From positions 1 to 37,396 of IMG/VR virus record IMGVR_UViG_3300009603_000028: a stretch of 37,396 bases of DNA; one strand, given 5' to 3'. The notes beneath the pieces are model-generated. The model was not told the DNA's origin. It saw only the letters and a program-made list of their open reading frames with translations, and made no database searches. The position numbers were made by a program, and so were the translations under genes. Source of the DNA: a virus. This document shows positions 12,658-20,564 of this stretch, in pieces; positions within the stretch are counted from its first letter, which is position 1; each line of letters begins with the position of its first letter.

Positions 12658-13064
12658 TTCCCGTTCCTCTTTTCCTGCGCCACTATCAAGGCCGCTTTCT
12701 CGCGTGCCTCGCCATAGCCCTGCATGGTGGCCTTCATACGCATTATCTCAGCCTCACCTTCAGCATGGCGGCGCTCGCAATGGCGAAGTTGTTCCTCGAG
12801 GTTATTAAACCGCTCGCTGAACTCCTTGCGCATCTCGCCCATCTCTTGGCGGGTCTGCTTTTCGGACTGCGCCAATCGTTCGTTTTCCTCCCGTAGTTGC
12901 GTAATGATCTGTTGCGTTGCCGCGTCGATCTGCTCTTCTTTCTTGTCCCACCGCCCGGATATGAACACGGCAAGCCAGCGGACGAAGAAAAACCCCGCCC
13001 CTGCGCCTGCACCTGTTCCAACCCATGTAGCAGCATTAGAAAGCGCCCCTTCAACTCCATTCAC
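12654..13064 (-). CDS. Membrane-anchored coiled-coil protein, 136 aa
   Basis: A Gly/Ala-rich membrane segment (GAGAGAGFFFVRWLAVFISG, about residues 18-38) precedes a long coiled coil (QQIITQLREENERLAQSEKQ, EMRKEFSERFNNLEEQLRHC). The design resembles an i-spanin, but a better candidate lies at 11251-11622, so one of the two probably has another role. It overlaps the endolysin start by four bases. Confidence 0.65.
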   Translation of the reverse strand: MNGVEGALSNAATWVGTGAGAGAGFFFVRWLAVFISGRWDKKEEQIDAATQQIITQLREENERLAQSEKQTRQEMGEMRKEFSERFNNLEEQLRHCERRHAEGEAEIMRMKATMQGYGEAREKAALIVAQEKRNGK

Positions 13065-13465
13065 ATTGCGACCCTCAAATCAAATTCGCTCCAATTATCC
13101 TGCTTCAACATTCCTCTTTTCGAGAACCTGTGGAATCGCACCCACGGAAGGGTGAGCACAAATTGCAGGATGACGACTGCAAGCGTCCCGACGAAACGGA
13201 TTTCGGGAGGCGCAAAGTAAAAAGCCCAAGCGGGCAGGAATAAAGCGATGATAGCGACGTGGCGCAATGTGATGCCCAGCCATATAAGTACGCCTATCAC
13301 CGCCATATCCACGAATAACCAAGCGGCCATATCGAAGTTGTAGCCAAACTGCGGCAGGCCATTGCATAGGGCCAGGCTGGCGAGCAAAGGCCATGCAGCC
13401 TTATTACCCGCCGAAGCGCCGATTATGCCCAGCACTGCCGCAAGAATGACGAAACCTTCAGGCAT
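13061..13465 (-). CDS. Polytopic membrane protein, 134 aa
   Basis: Four or five hydrophobic helices (FVILAAVLGIIGASAG, AAWPLLASLALCNGL, AAWLFVDMAVIGVLIWLGI, VAIIALFLPAWAFYF, FVGTLAVVILQFVLTLPW) with a basic C-terminal tail. It sits in the lysis cassette and could be an additional holin or envelope protein. The AAGAAGG before ATG 13465 is unusually close; translation may rely on coupling to the Ser-Pro gene it overlaps by 8 nt. Confidence 0.65.
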   Translation of the reverse strand: MPEGFVILAAVLGIIGASAGNKAAWPLLASLALCNGLPQFGYNFDMAAWLFVDMAVIGVLIWLGITLRHVAIIALFLPAWAFYFAPPEIRFVGTLAVVILQFVLTLPWVRFHRFSKRGMLKQDNWSEFDLRVAM

Positions 13466-13580
13466 CCTTCTTGGTTTTCTTTGTGGAACGCCCGCCCTCA
13501 ATAGGATCTTTCGGCTTTGGGCTAGGCGAAGGTGAAGGCGAGGGGGAGGGCGAAGGCGATGGTGTGGGCGCTACAGCCAT
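13458..13580 (-). CDS. Ser-Pro repeat peptide, 40 aa
   Basis: After MAVAPT the protein is a run of about eight Ser-Pro dipeptides, then KPKDPIEGG and a Lys-rich end (RSTKKTKKDA). Likely an extended rigid peptide. AAAGGA lies before the ATG. Encoded by a degenerate 6-bp tandem repeat (13520-13560), so repeat number could vary. Function unknown. Confidence 0.6.
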   Translation of the reverse strand: MAVAPTPSPSPSPSPSPSPSPKPKDPIEGGRSTKKTKKDA

Positions 13581-13593
13581 GGTATTTCCTTTC

Positions 13594-13686
13594 TTACCAC
13601 TTACTTAGTCTGCGCAGATCGCGCTCTATTTCCCATGCCACAAATCCGCAGCCGATAATAGCCACGAGGGTTGCGAGGCGGATCAT
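13594..13686 (-). CDS. 30-aa membrane peptide
   Basis: IRLATLVAIIGCGFVAW forms one hydrophobic helix, followed by a charged tail EIERDLRRLSKW. Its ATG overlaps the stop of the preceding mini-ORF (ATGA). The SD is weak. Probably one of several micro-membrane proteins of the lysis region. Confidence 0.45.
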   Translation of the reverse strand: MIRLATLVAIIGCGFVAWEIERDLRRLSKW

Positions 13687-13730
13687 TTCCATTCGCCATG
13701 CTTGTCGGGAAAGTCGCTTGGCCAGTTCAT
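13683..13730 (-). CDS. 15-aa mini-ORF linking tailspike and lysis genes
   Basis: MNWPSDFPDKHGEWK, starting as TGATG on the tailspike stop and ending as ATGA on the 30-aa gene. Too short to judge as a protein; it may serve only to carry ribosomes between genes. Confidence 0.25.
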   Translation of the reverse strand: MNWPSDFPDKHGEWK

Positions 13731-15475
13731 CAGTTCACCAGATATGTGAAGGAGAACGCCATGGCCTGTCCTGAGCTGGTCGTAGGCGATGCCCAAGAGA
13801 ATCTTGCCCGATCGTTTGTGGTATCAGCATAGATCGCTACCGCAGCGCCTAGGGCAGCGGAAGTGTAGAAACATCCTGCTCCTCCGGCGTTAGCCGTGGA
13901 TTGCAGGTCAGAAGTGACCGGCAGGGATATTCCAACACCGGTGGAAGTACCACCAGCAGCAGAGTGCGTGATCCCGTTCAACTGGCCACTTACAGTGACT
14001 GTATTACCAACCCTGCTCCATTGGCATTGTCCAGCCGACGCAGCACTCACGTTCGTCACTAGGGTCACCGTGGGAGTGTATGTCCCGTGAGTGGTAACCA
14101 GCCCTGAGCGAATAACCGTGCCGCCAACTTCCACAACAGTAGGCGTTCCAGAGATGGTTCCGTTGACGGTGTTGATGACACCACCCGTGCCTGCATAGGC
14201 CGCAGTCCCTGCGTTACCCGTCGAAGATGCGCTTTCGGCGTTGACAGCCGAGCCTGCCCCCAAAGCGGCAAAACCAGCACCCGTTCCACTTGTGGCCAAG
14301 CATCCATTGGCTGTGCCGCTGACAAAGTTGATGATGCCCGCGTTGAAGGCTCGGACATTACCGCCGCTACCGTCTGCACCGCACCCGTTTGCCGTTGCGC
14401 CGTCTGCGTCGATAATGGCGGCATCGGTCGCACGGATACCATGGCGATAGGCGTTGCTTGCATCACCGCCTTTGAAGGACAGGAAGCCGCCATGCGCTGC
14501 CTGCGCGCCGTAATATCCCGAACCCGTGCAGTCTGCGCCCTCTGCCGATACGATACTGGCCCAAGATGTGATACCGGAACCAGTCGTGCCGACCCGTGCC
14601 GCACCGCTGAAGTTGGAGCCGTTTGCAGTGACGACGCAGCCGTAAAGGGCCCGCAGGCCACCAGCGTGAGTGTTGATAACCCCGCATCCACTTTCAACAA
14701 CCATGTATGAACCATCAAGGTCGATACCAATACCGCTGGTCTGGTCGATTGCGTCGATCAGGCAAGCAAGGGTAGGCATTGTCGCGCCATTAAACCCTTG
14801 GAAAATATCGCCATTGAACCCGACAGGGACCGTTGCGTCTTCAGACACGATGCGGAACTGACTGCAATCGCGGCCTGTCAGGACCACACCCTCGGTAAGC
14901 GTATGCCCGCTCTCGATATTCAGATCGATCGTGGCCTGCTTGTTCAGTGGGGTCAGCCGATCCAGCGCGATCTGAAGTGTTGCCGCATCGGTCGGGATGT
15001 TGACGGTCAAATCATCCAGAACCGCAACCACGAAATCATCCGCAATCGCCGCCGTTATCGCAGCCGCAGTCGTGGAATAGTCAGCGCGGGTTACGATGTC
15101 GTTGAAATTGTCCTCTGCCGTGCGCAGTATCGAACCCACGCCCGGAGCCTTGTAGCCGACGCTAGATGCACCGGAAGGCCCGGAGATAAGCTCCGCTCGC
15201 ACGAAAGTTTCATAATAAGGATCAAGGTCCTGCGTTTCCCCATCCGAATACGTCACCACCCTGCGGTAAGTGATGTCTTCGTCCAGATAAATCGCCGGGA
15301 CCTCGCCGCCCGAAGGCACGACAACCGGATTGGTGCGCGGCGTGGTCAAGGCTGCATCGCTGTAGATGGACGCCAGCGCGTTGGTTCCAGTCAGGTAGAA
15401 CGCAAACGTGGCCCCATCGGCAATGCCGTTATCGTCGATTACCCGGTTAGGAATATAGGTGTGTAGAATCGACAT
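13730..15475 (-). CDS. Tailspike / tail fibre protein, 581 aa
   Basis: N-terminal virion-binding part (SILHTYIPNRVIDDNGIADG ... AIYLDEDITYRRVVTYSDG) resembles phage tail adhesin heads. A long Gly/Ala/Ser/Thr-rich middle with periodic short strands (HGGFLSFKGGDASNAYRHG, DADGATANGCGADGSGG) is typical of a right-handed beta-helix receptor-binding domain; C-terminal strands (VTVSGQLNGITHS) could trimerise. It binds or cleaves a host surface glycan; no catalytic residues can be named. It is downstream of the ejection proteins, as in P22-like genomes. Confidence 0.82.
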   Translation of the reverse strand: MSILHTYIPNRVIDDNGIADGATFAFYLTGTNALASIYSDAALTTPRTNPVVVPSGGEVPAIYLDEDITYRRVVTYSDGETQDLDPYYETFVRAELISGPSGASSVGYKAPGVGSILRTAEDNFNDIVTRADYSTTAAAITAAIADDFVVAVLDDLTVNIPTDAATLQIALDRLTPLNKQATIDLNIESGHTLTEGVVLTGRDCSQFRIVSEDATVPVGFNGDIFQGFNGATMPTLACLIDAIDQTSGIGIDLDGSYMVVESGCGVINTHAGGLRALYGCVVTANGSNFSGAARVGTTGSGITSWASIVSAEGADCTGSGYYGAQAAHGGFLSFKGGDASNAYRHGIRATDAAIIDADGATANGCGADGSGGNVRAFNAGIINFVSGTANGCLATSGTGAGFAALGAGSAVNAESASSTGNAGTAAYAGTGGVINTVNGTISGTPTVVEVGGTVIRSGLVTTHGTYTPTVTLVTNVSAASAGQCQWSRVGNTVTVSGQLNGITHSAAGGTSTGVGISLPVTSDLQSTANAGGAGCFYTSAALGAAVAIYADTTNDRARFSWASPTTSSGQAMAFSFTYLVN

Positions 15476-15502
15476 TCGTCTTAACCCTCATGGCTCTTGT
15501 TG

Positions 15503-15527
15503 TGGTAGCATGTTACCATGATCATGG
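15503..15527. promoter_or_regulatory. Two overlapping palindromes upstream of tailspike
   Basis: TGGTAGCATGTTACCA (15503-15518, near-perfect, two central mismatches that can pair as G-U) overlaps the perfect palindrome CCATGATCATGG (15516-15527). They lie in the 117-bp gap between the large ejection protein and the tailspike. They could be an operator, a processing hairpin or a protein site. Confidence 0.45.
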
Positions 15528-15592
15528 CACGAATTGCTGCGTTTGTCGCTCTGTTCCTGTGGGGCGAATGGTGGGTTTCGTTCTTCGCCATC

Positions 15593-18175
15593 CTACTGCG
15601 CCTGATTGTCTTCGGCGGCTAACCGGCCTGACATATTGCTGTTAGCCGCCTGCGGAACCATTTCCGCAGTCCGGCCCGATATGATGGCCGACAACTTGCT
15701 GATTATCACTCGCTCCTGCTGAGAACCCTCTTTGGAACGGCCCAGGCGCAGCAACAGATTGCGGACAGGTGCGCTTTCGTAGGCGCGAGCAAGAAGCCCA
15801 ATTGATCCTGCCATCGCCGTAGCTGCACCACCCGAACCCGCAATTTCACCTATCGCAATAGCACCGATAACAGGTGTGTTCTGCACGCCAGTGGGCGGAG
15901 CCGCTGCCGACACCGAAGCCTGCTGCGTCGCATCCAGAAGCTTTTTCATGCCCATAACCCGAACGCGCTCTGCTTCCGGGAATGCCACTCCGATAGACTT
16001 GCTCAATTGCCCGATAGCATTGGCGAACCGCTTGGGGCTGACATCATCGCCAGCCTTTTCCATCGCCTGATAAATGATCGCACTGCGAGCCTTCGACTGC
16101 CCCTGTTCGGAAAGGTTGTTGTAAAGCCGTTTTACGTCGCTCGGCTTCTTGCTGAACAGAAGGCGCGCGACATCCTCTGGTGTGCTTTCGGCATTGTTCA
16201 ACATGCGCTTGAAGGTACTGTTGCCAAGATCGCCCGCCAGTTCGGAAAGCTGACGGTTCGACGATTGCCAACGAGAGAAAGCCTCCTGCCCCGCCTTGTC
16301 CTTGATGAACTGGCCCATGTCGGTGCGCAGGGGGTCATAGACCGCGTTGATTGCCTTTTGACCTTCTGTGCGAATACCAGCCAATTGCGGGTCAGCGAAC
16401 ATTTCTCCCAGAAGCTTGCGCTGCCCTTCCACCTGTTCAAGCGTCTTGCCGGAATTAAGCTGCTGCTTGAAGCGTGCGAGCCTGTCGATAACGGGCGCGT
16501 ACTCCTGCGCATCGATGCCGGACAGTCGCGCAATCTGCTTGTCGATTTCGCGCGTTGCAGAAGGCGCGCCAGTGAACGGTTCCCCCACCGACTGAATAAC
16601 AGCCTCCTTGCGCTTTGTGAGCGCTGAGACTTTGCCGCCTCGTGTCGCGGCTAGATCCTTAGCTACATCATCGACAAAGGTGTTACCCATCGGCCCGACT
16701 TCGACGCCGTAATCATCGGCCAGCCGCATAACCGCCGCTTCGCGCTCTGCGTTCTGAGCCGCACGCGGGCCGCCTGTGCCAGCAAAGGGAATGCGCTCAC
16801 CGGCTGCGCGGGCCGTCTTGCCGATAAACGACTGTGGCGGGCGAACATCGGAAGTCATCACGCGAACACCTTCACGCGCACCGATATTCACAAGATCCTG
16901 CCCTTCGGCATTGGCCTGCCCGCGATTGGCGATCCGCTGGCCGATACCGCCCAAAGCGCCGCCGAATGCAGCGCCTCCCGCTGCCCCAAGCGCCGATCCT
17001 TGCGCGCCTTCGCCGTAACCGAAACCGCCCGTCGCGCCCAATGCAGCGCCTTCCGTTGCCGCCTGCCGCGTCATGCGTGATTGAATCGCCGCGCGCGATA
17101 GAGGAACACCTTGGGGAAGCGAACGCGCGGCCTGCAAGCCCCTGCCAAGCCCGCTCATGGCATTGCGAACACCGCCGCCTGCCCCTGCGAACTCAAGTGC
17201 CGTTCCACCCCATCCAAGCGCGTTGCGTGCCGCTTCGACCTTGGCGCGCTCTGCGTCGCGAGCAGACGTATAGCCTTCGCCGAAGTTCTCCCCCTGAAGG
17301 ACATTGGCAATACCACCGCCAAGGCCCGCCGCCTCATCGGACAGACCGAATGTGATGCCCTGCTTGCCGAGAGTAGCCATTGCGTCCAGCCCAGCGCCGA
17401 CCTCGCCTGCAAAGCGGCGCTGACCTTCGAATGGCGTGTTATCGCCGGGGCCGTAAGTATTCGGGCCTTCATAGCTGACTGTGCCGGTCAAGCCTTCGTC
17501 CTGATTGACCTTATCGGCTACGGGTTCGGGTAGGTCACCCTGAGGCTGCATAGCCTCCCATTTGGCCAGCGTGTTTTCGAGTAAGCGCCCCGAGGATTGC
17601 TTGAGGCCTTCAATAGCGCGGACGCGGGCCTGCCGCTTTTGCTCAAGAACCTCTGGACCGTCGCCCGGCATTGGGAAATAGATACGGCGCTGGCGTTCCA
17701 TTTCCTCTGGCGGAATTGCGGCACCTGAATCCTGGCGGAGAGAAGCCGCAATAAACTCATCCTGAGCGCTCTCGGCCACCTGCCGATCGGCGTCGGTGAA
17801 ATAGTTGGTGGCGTCCGGGAACGTGTCTCGGGCCGCCTGACCAATAAGCGAACGCGGGCCAACACCGGAGTTTTCATACGATGTGTTCGAACCCAGCGCG
17901 CGAATAAGAAAGGCCGCCGCCTTGCGCTCGCCCTCGGTGGCGTCAAAACCCTTTTCCTTAAGTTGCGTCTCGCGCTGTTCCTTGGCGGCGGAGCGTTCCG
18001 CACTTTCTTGTGACAGCTGCAATTGTGCCTGAGAGCGCGCTGCTGCCTCCCTCTGCAACTGCTGATCTTCAGCCGCCCGCGCTTCCGCCGACTGCTTGTA
18101 GGGATCGGCAGGCGCAATGATAGGATCGGCATTCACCTGACCTACAATCGGATCATTTTCCCAAGGCGATGCCAT
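15593..18175 (-). CDS. Large ejection (internal virion) protein, 860 aa
   Basis: Long protein with a Gln/Arg/Ala-rich coiled N-terminus (QSAEARAAEDQQLQREAAA), a Gly/Ala-rich amphipathic middle (ALGAAGGAAFGGALGGIG) and a helical C-terminal region, the usual composition of P22 gp16-type DNA-ejection proteins that form the trans-envelope channel. It follows the SLT lysozyme and two smaller ejection proteins (TAATG overlap at its start). No enzymatic motif recognised. Confidence 0.75.
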   Translation of the reverse strand: MASPWENDPIVGQVNADPIIAPADPYKQSAEARAAEDQQLQREAAARSQAQLQLSQESAERSAAKEQRETQLKEKGFDATEGERKAAAFLIRALGSNTSYENSGVGPRSLIGQAARDTFPDATNYFTDADRQVAESAQDEFIAASLRQDSGAAIPPEEMERQRRIYFPMPGDGPEVLEQKRQARVRAIEGLKQSSGRLLENTLAKWEAMQPQGDLPEPVADKVNQDEGLTGTVSYEGPNTYGPGDNTPFEGQRRFAGEVGAGLDAMATLGKQGITFGLSDEAAGLGGGIANVLQGENFGEGYTSARDAERAKVEAARNALGWGGTALEFAGAGGGVRNAMSGLGRGLQAARSLPQGVPLSRAAIQSRMTRQAATEGAALGATGGFGYGEGAQGSALGAAGGAAFGGALGGIGQRIANRGQANAEGQDLVNIGAREGVRVMTSDVRPPQSFIGKTARAAGERIPFAGTGGPRAAQNAEREAAVMRLADDYGVEVGPMGNTFVDDVAKDLAATRGGKVSALTKRKEAVIQSVGEPFTGAPSATREIDKQIARLSGIDAQEYAPVIDRLARFKQQLNSGKTLEQVEGQRKLLGEMFADPQLAGIRTEGQKAINAVYDPLRTDMGQFIKDKAGQEAFSRWQSSNRQLSELAGDLGNSTFKRMLNNAESTPEDVARLLFSKKPSDVKRLYNNLSEQGQSKARSAIIYQAMEKAGDDVSPKRFANAIGQLSKSIGVAFPEAERVRVMGMKKLLDATQQASVSAAAPPTGVQNTPVIGAIAIGEIAGSGGAATAMAGSIGLLARAYESAPVRNLLLRLGRSKEGSQQERVIISKLSAIISGRTAEMVPQAANSNMSGRLAAEDNQAQ

Positions 18176-18543
18176 TATCTTCCTCCAAGCGCGCGCAAGT
18201 TCTTTGCGACATAATTTCTCGTTTCAGCCGGGGCGTAGTTCAACCAGTCCGCCCCGTATCTCTCAATCGCCCTGTCAACATTCCCAGGCCCCCAATTATA
18301 TGCCCCCCACATTGCGGCCAGATCCCCGCCGTAACGCTGCTGCATCTTGGCGAGGTATTCCCGTCCTACCCGCACATCGTCCTGCTGAGAACCATTCGAC
18401 GGGCGGATACCGAAGCCCGGATCGCGTGAGGTTCCGGGCATAACCTGCATTAACCCGCGAGCGCCCTTGGGGCTGACCGCGTTGGGATTGCCGCCGCTTT
18501 CCGATTGAGCAGTGATTGCCGCGATGCGGTCAAAACCCGCCAC
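18175..18543 (-). CDS. Virion lytic transglycosylase, SLT domain, 122 aa
   Basis: Minimal SLT fold: catalytic Glu 15 in AQSESGGNP, GARGLMQVMPGTSRDPG at about 27-43, and MWGAYNWGPGNVDRAI for the conserved A-x-N-x-G block. It is a stand-alone domain, whereas many phages fuse it to an ejection protein. It opens peptidoglycan locally during DNA entry. Encoded between ejection-protein genes and overlapping the upstream gene by 14 nt. Confidence 0.88.
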   Translation of the reverse strand: MAGFDRIAAITAQSESGGNPNAVSPKGARGLMQVMPGTSRDPGFGIRPSNGSQQDDVRVGREYLAKMQQRYGGDLAAMWGAYNWGPGNVDRAIERYGADWLNYAPAETRNYVAKNLRALGGR

Positions 18544-19279
18544 CGCTATTGCTAGCGGTGCCTCCCTTTGTACGAATGTTGCCCTGTGGATCTCGGAACT
18601 GCGCGCCAGCCGGTAACGCCTCGTAACTCGCGTCGTCGGTCACTTGCGGGAGTTCGCCAGCCTGCGGGCCCTGCAAGTCAAGCATCGACCTTCGCCGTGT
18701 GTTGCCCTGTTGATCGACATATTCGCTGGCGTATTTGTTGCTGATAATTTGCCGCGCGGCCTGTTCGTATTCCGGCGTACCCGGTTCATAGCCCGCCTGC
18801 TGCAACTCGTAAGCGATACCCTTCAGGCCTTCTTGGTCCTGCTCCATCGCGTCCATGATGAAAAGCTGCTGGCTTGCCCATTCAGGATCGTACTGTTGCG
18901 GGATCGAACTGACATCTAGCCCAAGGTTCTGCGCCGCGCCCAAGGCTTGTTGCCAACCTTCAGGTGATGCCGCCGCACGCTTCAGCAGACGCCGGAACGT
19001 CCCCATATCGGCCTGCTGCTGCTGGCGCTGCTGTGCCTGCCCTTGAATAGCCTGACTGCGCATAGAAATAGCCGTAGGCGCATCGTATTGCGCCACGACT
19101 GCAAAGTTCTGGTCGTTCGGGTCAATGGCATATTGAGCCAAGGCGTTGTTGCGCTGCGTTGCCTGCTCCTGCGCGGCTTGCTCGCGCTGATTGCGTTTGA
19201 TCTGCTGGCCGAACTGCACACCCAAGGCGAGCGCGTTCTGAAATCCGCCTTGATTGGATAACCCCCACTCGATAGCCAT
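18530..19279 (-). CDS. Ejection protein (gp20-like), 249 aa
   Basis: Gln/Ala-rich helical protein (IKRNQREQAAQEQATQRNN, SQAIQGQAQQRQQQQADM) with PEGWQQALGAAQNLGLDV and a disordered Gly/Ser C-terminal tail. Such composition and position, between a gp7-like protein and the SLT enzyme, are typical of P22-type ejection proteins. Starts with TAATG overlap. Confidence 0.7.
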   Translation of the reverse strand: MAIEWGLSNQGGFQNALALGVQFGQQIKRNQREQAAQEQATQRNNALAQYAIDPNDQNFAVVAQYDAPTAISMRSQAIQGQAQQRQQQQADMGTFRRLLKRAAASPEGWQQALGAAQNLGLDVSSIPQQYDPEWASQQLFIMDAMEQDQEGLKGIAYELQQAGYEPGTPEYEQAARQIISNKYASEYVDQQGNTRRRSMLDLQGPQAGELPQVTDDASYEALPAGAQFRDPQGNIRTKGGTASNSGGGF

Positions 19280-20139
19280 TACAGACCTCCCAGGAAGCCG
19301 CCGCCGAGAACACCCAAGGCATTGGCGAATGGATTGTTCTGACCCTTGATAAGCGCGGCATTACCAACCGCCGATGCGGCCTGATTGTTATTCGCCGCCA
19401 TGGTGTTGGCGTAGTTCTGGCCCACCCCGGCCAGTGCCGACGCTCCCGAAAGGCCAACCCCCTGTTGGTTGCCAAGCGCGCCGAGATAGTTCCCGAACTC
19501 ATTAGATGCGAAGTTCTGCCCATAGCGAACAGCTTCTTTCTGTGCCGCGCCGCTTTGCAATACCTGAGCCGATGCCAGACCGCTATTCAGCGCATCATAA
19601 CCTTCCGCCAAACGCGACTGATAGCCGGTCGAGTTCTTGAAAATATCGAACGCGTTCTGAGCGGCCTTTGTAGCGTTCTCATTTGCAGCAGCGGGTGTCG
19701 CGGCCTGTTGAGAAGGTAGTTGACGCCCCTCATTGCGCCCATAGGTGCTATAGTGGAACTGCGCGTATTCCTGCGGTGTCTTGAATGCTTGCCCCGTTTC
19801 GCGCCAGCCGCGCAAGACATCGGGGTTCTGCTGTAAGTACTGATCCCAGACGTTAGCACCCGCCGCACCGCCCATAGAGGGTTGTGCTACTGCCTGTGTC
19901 CCGCCAAGCCCTAAGAGCGCATTGATCTGGTTGCCCGCCGCGTTACCGCGCGTCATGAACGGCGATAGTGCCTGCTCATTCTTACCATAGATGTCTCTGG
20001 CAAGTGCCGCGTTTTCACGACTAGCCTGAACCGAAGCATCGGCGGCGCGCCCTGCGGCCTTACTCTGCGAACTGGAGGAAAGTGCCGAGCCGAGACCGGC
20101 TACCCCTAGACCGATTGCTGCTGCTGTCCCGATAGCTAT
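19279..20139 (-). CDS. Ejection protein (gp7-like), 286 aa, probable ATA start
   Basis: The first ATG (19956) would remove 61 codons that clearly belong to this protein type: small hydrophobic residues AIGLGVAGLGSALS, then SQSKAAGRAADASVQASRE and IYGKNEQALSPFMTRGNAAG. Upstream of that ATG the frame has no ATG, GTG, TTG or CTG before TAG. The only position behind a perfect AGGAGG (20145-20150, 5-nt spacer) is ATA at 20137-20139, one base after the GNAT stop. The C-terminus is helical and Gly-rich (NPFANALGVLGGGFLGGL). Likely injected with DNA and embedded in the envelope. Confidence 0.75.
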   Translation of the reverse strand: MAIGTAAAIGLGVAGLGSALSSSSQSKAAGRAADASVQASRENAALARDIYGKNEQALSPFMTRGNAAGNQINALLGLGGTQAVAQPSMGGAAGANVWDQYLQQNPDVLRGWRETGQAFKTPQEYAQFHYSTYGRNEGRQLPSQQAATPAAANENATKAAQNAFDIFKNSTGYQSRLAEGYDALNSGLASAQVLQSGAAQKEAVRYGQNFASNEFGNYLGALGNQQGVGLSGASALAGVGQNYANTMAANNNQAASAVGNAALIKGQNNPFANALGVLGGGFLGGL

Positions 20140-20140
20140 G

Positions 20141-20563
20141 TCAGCCTCCTACTTTCACATAAGCTCGCTCTAGGGCAACATACCCGCGACACTCGTAAAA
20201 ACGCTTCATTCTGTCAGGCTCAACCGCTTCAAGTGCTGTCATGCGTGTCACGGCGTCACCTGCCCATTCTTCGTAAGCTTCCAGCAGTTTCAGGCCTTCC
20301 CTGCCTTCGCTCCACCAGAAAATCTCGTCTGCTATCCGGCGACTATAGTTGAAAGGGTGCGGTGCTACAATACCGCCAATTGCTCCATTCTCACCTATGA
20401 AGAGACAGAAGTTTTCGCCCTCGATCATCGCCGCGAAGGTCTTGGCCATGCTATCGGGATCGTACCCTACATGGTCATTGAGTTTCGCGCGCTCGGCGAA
20501 CTTTGCCCCCATTTCCAGCAAGCGCGGAATGTCCTCAAGCGTCGCTTCTCTGATGTTGCCCAT
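20141..20563 (-). CDS. GNAT-family acetyltransferase-like protein, 140 aa
   Basis: Follows the GNAT order: IREATLEDIPRLLEMG at the start, FCLFIGENGAIGGIVAP as the strand beta4 area, and RFYECRGYVALERAYVKVG as the C-terminal beta6-beta7. The usual acetyl-CoA loop (R/Q-x-x-G-x-G/A) is not clear, so activity is uncertain. GNAT-like proteins are common among virion genes of short-tailed phages. ATG 20563 preferred over an upstream TTG; it overlaps the previous stop. Confidence 0.7.
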   Translation of the reverse strand: MGNIREATLEDIPRLLEMGAKFAERAKLNDHVGYDPDSMAKTFAAMIEGENFCLFIGENGAIGGIVAPHPFNYSRRIADEIFWWSEGREGLKLLEAYEEWAGDAVTRMTALEAVEPDRMKRFYECRGYVALERAYVKVGG

Positions 20564-20564
20564 A

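Noticed and set aside
14798-15466. Long plus-strand ORFs opposite structural genes (also 21962-22858, 24356-25396, 27127-27876)
   Set aside because: They are antisense shadows of clear minus-strand virion genes, lack SD sequences and have no domain pattern.
15518-15622. Plus-strand 34-aa hydrophobic ORF (MIMARIAAFVALF...)
   Set aside because: No SD or promoter, opposite to all nearby genes, and its second half is antisense to the end of the 860-aa ejection protein. Its MIM start simply comes from the palindrome.
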